From contig CAZXGG010000100.1 in the NCBI GenBank assembly GCA_964640125.1, positions 1-9,640 of the forward strand: a stretch of DNA of 9,640 nucleotides, read 5' to 3'. This document shows, piece after piece, positions 6,115 through 9,640 of this stretch. This DNA comes from G020353115 sp964640125. GTDB taxonomy: Bacteria; Bacteroidota; Bacteroidia; Bacteroidales; VadinHA17. Numbering within the stretch: position 1 is the first letter of the stretch; each line of letters begins with the position of its first letter. The notes beneath the pieces are model-generated. The model searched no databases. It was given only the letters and a program-made list of their open reading frames with translations, and was not told where the DNA came from. Position numbers and translations under genes: made by a program.

Positions 6115-7407
6115 TTATACACCGGTTAAAAATCCAAGTTTACTGCTGTAGATCACCATCAATGTGCCGATCACACAGATGATGATTGCAGGAATGATAC
6201 ACTGTTTCAGGAACTGCATGTAGGATTCCTTACCGCCGACCACGTCTACCGTAAGCCTTCCGATGATGGCTGTCGGAGGCAGGGCATCACCCAGCGGCCA
6301 GATAACACTCATGCCAGCCAGTGCAATTATCGGGTTCAAACCCATCGTATTGAACAAAAGCACCAGGGGTACTCCAAATACTGCTGCCGATCCATACATC
6401 AATACAGATTCGGTGATGGGCAGGAAAAAAAACAGACTGCCGATCACCAGGAAGGCAGGAAGTGTGATGAAGGATATTGCCAGCAACCCCCGTACACCCG
6501 TAAGGGTCATGATCTGAACCAGAATACCCACACAGGTTAACGTACCGATAAGCGGCAGGAGTTGCCTGATCGTATCGGATGAAATTTTAAAAATATTGAG
6601 CTTTCTGGGTGACAGCAGCCAGGAGGAGAGAGCAGCTACAAGGAACATGAGCGGTAATCCGACAATCGGCGTGTCAGCAGGCCATTTCCTGCCGATGAAC
6701 ACCAAACCGAAAAACAGGATGAATGGAACAGCGATCCGGATCCAGCTCATTTTCGCCGGTGGTACCGGCAATTCTGAGAATGCTTTGTCCACATCGACGG
6801 GTGTACCTTTCCATCCCAGAATAAAAATGGTGATAAGGGCTGCGATAACACAGGGAATGAGTAAAGGCAAGAAGAAGCCAACGTATGGCATGTTCACGCC
6901 TGCCGCAGCCATCATTGCCCATAGACTAACCGGTGGGGCGGCTGCACTTAATCCCGCGATTAGAAAGATGATGGCGGATACTTTTATTTTTGGAATTCCC
7001 ATGTAGTAGAGAACCACTGCAACCATCCCTCCCATAATAAGAACCGTAACGCTTCCGGCACCCGTCAATGCCCCGGGGATCAGAAGGAGAATCGTCAGTA
7101 AAATCAGCAGCAACGCCCGGCTTTTATGAAACCGTTTAAGGATCCCACGGACGGCAAATGCAACGCCTCCCGATTCTTTCAGGATATTCATGAAAAGGGT
7201 CGCCGAAATAAAGATCAGGTTAATATCAAGGTAGGTCATCGACCCTTCGGCGATGTGCCTGACAGGTATCCAGTGTCCTGCAGCCAGCGCTCCTGCCAGG
7301 GCAGCAGCGAGCATGGATAATTCGGTAGAGAGTTTGAACCTCAGAGCAACAATGTACACCAGTACCATTACCCCGAGAACGATTCCTGAAAATAGGGTCA
7401 TCTCCAC
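6115..7407 (-). CDS. TRAP large-subunit/ion-transporter superfamily permease
   Basis: A 430-residue inner-membrane transporter with about 11-13 hydrophobic segments, the length of a TRAP DctM subunit (about 425-430) or related ion-transporter superfamily secondary carriers. It shows the two-fold repeat typical of that fold. The first half has TGAGSVTVLIMGG (115-127) and AAPPVSLWAM (156-165); the second has PITESVLMYGSA (330-341) and GDALPPTAIIGR (373-384), so the PP loop occurs once in each half. Such carriers usually move small carboxylates (C4-dicarboxylates, citrate and similar) with sodium or protons. Here glutamate, a short gamma-glutamyl peptide or a related acid would fit the PGA neighbourhood, but substrate is inference. 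No standard DctP or DctQ partner is seen; instead it is flanked by the secreted DUF6305 protein and a two-helix miniprotein. The start ATG at 7407 sits 11 bases after the preceding stop. Confidence 0.78.
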   Translation of the reverse strand: MEMTLFSGIVLGVMVLVYIVALRFKLSTELSMLAAALAGALAAGHWIPVRHIAEGSMTYLDINLIFISATLFMNILKESGGVAFAVRGILKRFHKSRALLLILLTILLLIPGALTGAGSVTVLIMGGMVAVVLYYMGIPKIKVSAIIFLIAGLSAAAPPVSLWAMMAAAGVNMPYVGFFLPLLIPCVIAALITIFILGWKGTPVDVDKAFSELPVPPAKMSWIRIAVPFILFFGLVFIGRKWPADTPIVGLPLMFLVAALSSWLLSPRKLNIFKISSDTIRQLLPLIGTLTCVGILVQIMTLTGVRGLLAISFITLPAFLVIGSLFFFLPITESVLMYGSAAVFGVPLVLLFNTMGLNPIIALAGMSVIWPLGDALPPTAIIGRLTVDVVGGKESYMQFLKQCIIPAIIICVIGTLMVIYSSKLGFLTGV

Positions 7408-7418
7408 GACAAAACCGC

Positions 7419-8021
7419 TTACTTGGTAAATACTTTTTCCAGGACTCCGGTGATATCGAGATTTTTCTCGAAGAGAATGAGCGGAATGTTTTGCCCGTTT
7501 GAAATGTTCGTGAACCGGCTGTCTTCATCACCCTCTTTCTTTACGATCATAAAGGATGAATTCGGACAAACGGCATCGATGGACAACTCATCCGAGTTGT
7601 CACCCGGGGATGCACCTTTGGCACGCCGCTCCATCCCTTCAATGTGCGATCCGATAATCGTAATTCCCTGTTTCTTTGCCTCTGCAATAAGTCCCTCTAT
7701 CCTTTCCAACTCATCGTCTATCGAAACACCGGCAGCTCCCATCCCTTTCAGGCTTGCCCCCGTAACAATAATGATTGACTTGTAGGGATCGCCCTCGTTC
7801 TTTTTGGTGATCAGGTCATCCGCCGTGGCAAACAGGTTGTAATCAAAATCCATCTCAAGCCTGGACATGAAAATTTTTAACCTTACCGGTCCGGGACTCT
7901 GGCCACAGGAAGTGAGCAGTATGGGTTGCCCCGCTGTCTGGGCTGATACTTCATTCACTGAAAAGGATGTAAGGATGCAGATCAGTGCAATGATACTGAT
8001 ATAAACCGTCTTTTTTATCAT
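7419..8021 (-). CDS. Secreted DUF6305-type protein of the PGA/transporter cluster
   Basis: A 200-residue exported protein of unknown function, which I assign tentatively to the DUF6305 family. The N-terminus MIKKT, the hydrophobic core at residues 6-20 and VSA-Q (cleavage after about Ala27) make a clear signal peptide, so the mature protein should be periplasmic. The mature part opens with QPILLTSCGQSPGP (32-45), followed by a strand and loop IIIVTGASLKGMGAAGVSIDDE (83-104; key residues T87, G88, G93, G95), then ITIIGSHIEGMERR (120-133), a region DAVCPNSSFMIVKK (149-162) and a C-terminal helix. The alternating beta/alpha pattern suggests a small Rossmann-like fold. It ends 11 bases before the permease start. 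A secreted protein placed directly ahead of a TRAP-M-like permease could be its binding or accessory component, but it is shorter than the usual TRAP binding protein (about 300 residues) and has no resemblance I can see to that family. Confidence 0.72.
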   Translation of the reverse strand: MIKKTVYISIIALICILTSFSVNEVSAQTAGQPILLTSCGQSPGPVRLKIFMSRLEMDFDYNLFATADDLITKKNEGDPYKSIIIVTGASLKGMGAAGVSIDDELERIEGLIAEAKKQGITIIGSHIEGMERRAKGASPGDNSDELSIDAVCPNSSFMIVKKEGDEDSRFTNISNGQNIPLILFEKNLDITGVLEKVFTK

Positions 8022-8085
8022 AAGAGTAAAGTTTATAATGTGTTATACGATATAATTTATGTTTGGTCTCTTGTGTTGCATCATC

Positions 8086-8093
8086 CAAATTTA
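8086..8093 (-). promoter_or_regulatory. Possible Bacteroidota -7 promoter element
   Basis: On the minus strand the 98-base spacer between pgsW and the DUF6305 gene reads TAAATTTG here, an exact match to the Bacteroidota -7 consensus TAnnTTTG. It lies about 65 bases before the downstream ATG. I see no convincing TTTG -33 element 19-21 bases further up; that place is occupied by a G run (six G at 8117-8112). An internal promoter for the transporter/hydrolase part of the locus is therefore possible but weakly supported, since an eight-base match of this degeneracy can occur by chance. Confidence 0.28.
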
Positions 8094-8119
8094 TCCAATT
8101 TATTGATTGCACCCCCCTA

Positions 8120-9211
8120 TTAATTCATGTTTTGTAGCTTATTGTATCGTACTAAAATAAAAATAAAATATGCCAGATAGAGGATTCCCGAGAATAGCAT
8201 GATGGGTGAGATGGAATAGACGCTGTCAAAATGAAGATCAGTATATTCCGGAACAGACACCGGGTCCCATGTCAGGTTGTATTTTTGCGCTATCCCCTTG
8301 ATGAACAGGAGGTGGATTACAGGGATCCCTTTCCCGAGCATCGAGTAGATTACTCCCCGGCTGCTTTCCTCAGGCAATGGTGCTTCCATGATCAATCCGG
8401 GTGACAGGGTCAGTATTTGTGGACTGGTCCCCATGTTTGCATATCCTCCTCCAATGTTAATAAACGCTTTGATATCAATATTTTTATCCGTGAAGTAGAG
8501 CGATTCACGCAACTGAACATTGGATCGCAGGTCCGGCTCATAAATATAAGGTATTCCGAAGAATTCGGTTTTTGATTGAATCATGTTTACCAGCTCCGGT
8601 TCCAATTCACTCCCGATATCGTCAATTCCACCCGGTGAAACGGCAATGGGTTTTGCATCAATCAACTGATGCTGGCGCAGCAGCTCATGGATGTCCAGCA
8701 GTGTGAAATTGACGTTTGTTGCACCATAGGAGGAGGCACCAATGGACAGGATAACCCTGGCATTCACCTTCATCGCTTTGCATGCAGATAATGAAGCAAC
8801 CAGGAGCGCCGGAAATGATCCTGAGCAGGCTATCGCGATGGTGTCGTTCTCATGCACTTCTGCTTCCATCAACAGAAAGGCAATCAGGCTCGCGAAATTG
8901 GGATTTATTGTGGTGCGCTTGGCATCCAGATGGCCAATGGTTGTGGTGATTTCGGTCAGTTCATTTCCGATAAGCCCGGTCCTTGCAGGATCAATCAGGT
9001 CATCCATGTTGATGTTGTTCTTGCGGCAATGGGTGGAAATGACATCAACCGATTTCTTCATGATCTCTGCGGCTTCCCGGAATTCGCGTGGTGGTATTGA
9101 CAACTGCTTCTCTGGAATGGCCGAAATGGCAATCAGAACCAGTAAACTGATCAGGCCGCTCAGGAAAAGGAACCGTGTTTTTCTGTCGTATGAAATGGAA
9201 AATTTGAACAT
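8120..9211 (-). CDS. pgsW: PgsW-type poly-gamma-glutamate system protein
   Basis: A 363-residue protein of the 'poly-gamma-glutamate system protein' family, known from occurring beside pgsB/pgsC; its biochemical role is not established. A signal-anchor helix lies at about residues 14-33 and a second membrane helix at about 335-355, with a basic end (RYNKLQ) after it. This suggests a large extracytoplasmic domain held at both ends. The middle looks like an alpha/beta fold with glycine/serine-rich loops: CSGSFP (129-134), GASSYGATN (158-166), SPGGIDDIG (192-200) and NIGGGYANMG (252-261). These loops look like a ligand-binding or active site, but I cannot name a reaction. The start ATG is one base after the pgsC stop codon, which fixes it well. 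The next gene follows after 98 bases, the only sizeable break in the upstream half of the window. Assignment rests on family resemblance plus the pgsC neighbour. Confidence 0.85.
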   Translation of the reverse strand: MFKFSISYDRKTRFLFLSGLISLLVLIAISAIPEKQLSIPPREFREAAEIMKKSVDVISTHCRKNNINMDDLIDPARTGLIGNELTEITTTIGHLDAKRTTINPNFASLIAFLLMEAEVHENDTIAIACSGSFPALLVASLSACKAMKVNARVILSIGASSYGATNVNFTLLDIHELLRQHQLIDAKPIAVSPGGIDDIGSELEPELVNMIQSKTEFFGIPYIYEPDLRSNVQLRESLYFTDKNIDIKAFINIGGGYANMGTSPQILTLSPGLIMEAPLPEESSRGVIYSMLGKGIPVIHLLFIKGIAQKYNLTWDPVSVPEYTDLHFDSVYSISPIMLFSGILYLAYFIFILVRYNKLQNMN

Positions 9212-9212
9212 T

Positions 9213-9640
9213 CTATTTTAAAATCAAAAGATAGAATTCGCCGATAAAAAACAGGGCCGTCAGTACAATAGCCAGGGAAGAAAGGGTTTGTACAATTCCC
9301 TGTCGTTCGCACTGGTTTGCGATCAACCCCGGGATAACCCACCCAATTACCTGAAATTCAATGGATCCGGGAAAGATTTGCGGTAACAGTATGGAAAGAA
9401 GAAAGGAGATCACCCCACCGCAAAGGATCATGAACACAAACCTTCTTTTCCCGAACAGTATCGTATATTCAGAAACGATTTTAAAACAGAGCAGCGCTAC
9501 CAGGGAAGCAATGATCGTGCCGGTCAACCGGAGTGGCTGATCAATGAACAGGATCAGGTAGCCCGGAACAATAATACCACCCGGGTAATACCCGGTTATG
9601 CTAATAAAAAGCAGGGCTACCAGCATTCCGATAAAAACAA
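9213..9640 (-). CDS. pgsC: PgsC/CapC, poly-gamma-glutamate synthesis membrane protein (5' end outside window)
   Basis: Integral membrane subunit of the poly-gamma-glutamate (PGA) synthase/export complex, normally partnered with the ATP-dependent amide ligase PgsB/CapB. The visible protein is almost wholly hydrophobic, with about four to five membrane segments. It carries stretches I recognise from Bacillus PgsC: IIVPGYL followed by QP, then LFGKRRFVFM (family: YGRRKF), and PGLIANQCERQG (family: PGLIANTIQKQG). The first ATG inside the window is at 9626, but the frame is open to the window edge (codons V-F-I-G before it). Alignment with the Bacillus protein suggests roughly ten residues lie beyond 9640, so I treat it as partial. 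It ends with TAG at 9213-9215, one base before pgsW, so the two are surely co-transcribed. The identification is by motif recall and gene order; I am quite sure of it. Confidence 0.9.
   Translation of the reverse strand, partial: VFIGMLVALLFISITGYYPGGIIVPGYLILFIDQPLRLTGTIIASLVALLCFKIVSEYTILFGKRRFVFMILCGGVISFLLSILLPQIFPGSIEFQVIGWVIPGLIANQCERQGIVQTLSSLAIVLTALFFIGEFYLLILK

Overview
The window looks like a piece of a Bacteroidota genome, most likely a Bacteroidales/Marinilabiliales-type environmental or metagenomic contig. The reasons are start regions that are AT-rich and lack Shine-Dalgarno sequences, AT-rich spacers, a possible TAnnTTTG promoter element, and C69 dipeptidase and AlkD-like proteins of the kind common in that phylum. 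This assignment is inference. Every gene I can support lies on the minus strand, so transcription runs from high to low coordinates. A run of 100 Ns at 2991-3090 marks an assembly gap.

Layout in the direction of transcription: (1) 9640-8120 holds pgsC (start beyond the window) and pgsW, the membrane parts of a poly-gamma-glutamate (PGA) synthesis locus; pgsB and any capA/pgsA would lie upstream, outside the window. (2) A 98-base spacer follows. (3) 8021-4745 holds a tightly packed set: a secreted DUF6305-type protein, a 430-residue multi-spanning permease of the TRAP-M/ion-transporter type, a 56-codon two-helix membrane miniprotein (not previously listed because it is so short), and a membrane-anchored M14 zinc carboxypeptidase of the succinylglutamate desuccinylase/aspartoacylase group. 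(4) 4725-1731 holds two tandem C69 dipeptidase (Ntn-hydrolase) paralogues whose junction is lost in the N gap: the first lacks its C-terminal tip, the second its signal peptide and catalytic cysteine. (5) 1729-320 holds an AlkD-like DNA glycosylase with its catalytic residues intact and an alpha-helical repeat protein of unknown role. (6) 1-319 carries no supported gene but holds a composite hairpin and a bidirectional terminator.

How the genes may work together: PgsC/PgsW (with unseen PgsB) should make and export a gamma-linked glutamate polymer. The exported or membrane-anchored hydrolases (M14 and two C69) and the carboxylate-type permease beside them suggest that the same locus trims, releases or recycles the polymer, in place of the CapD/PgsE gamma-glutamyltransferase used in Bacillus. 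This is the most interesting hypothesis here. It rests on gene order and family assignment, not on direct evidence. The two last genes may simply be carried along in the transcript.
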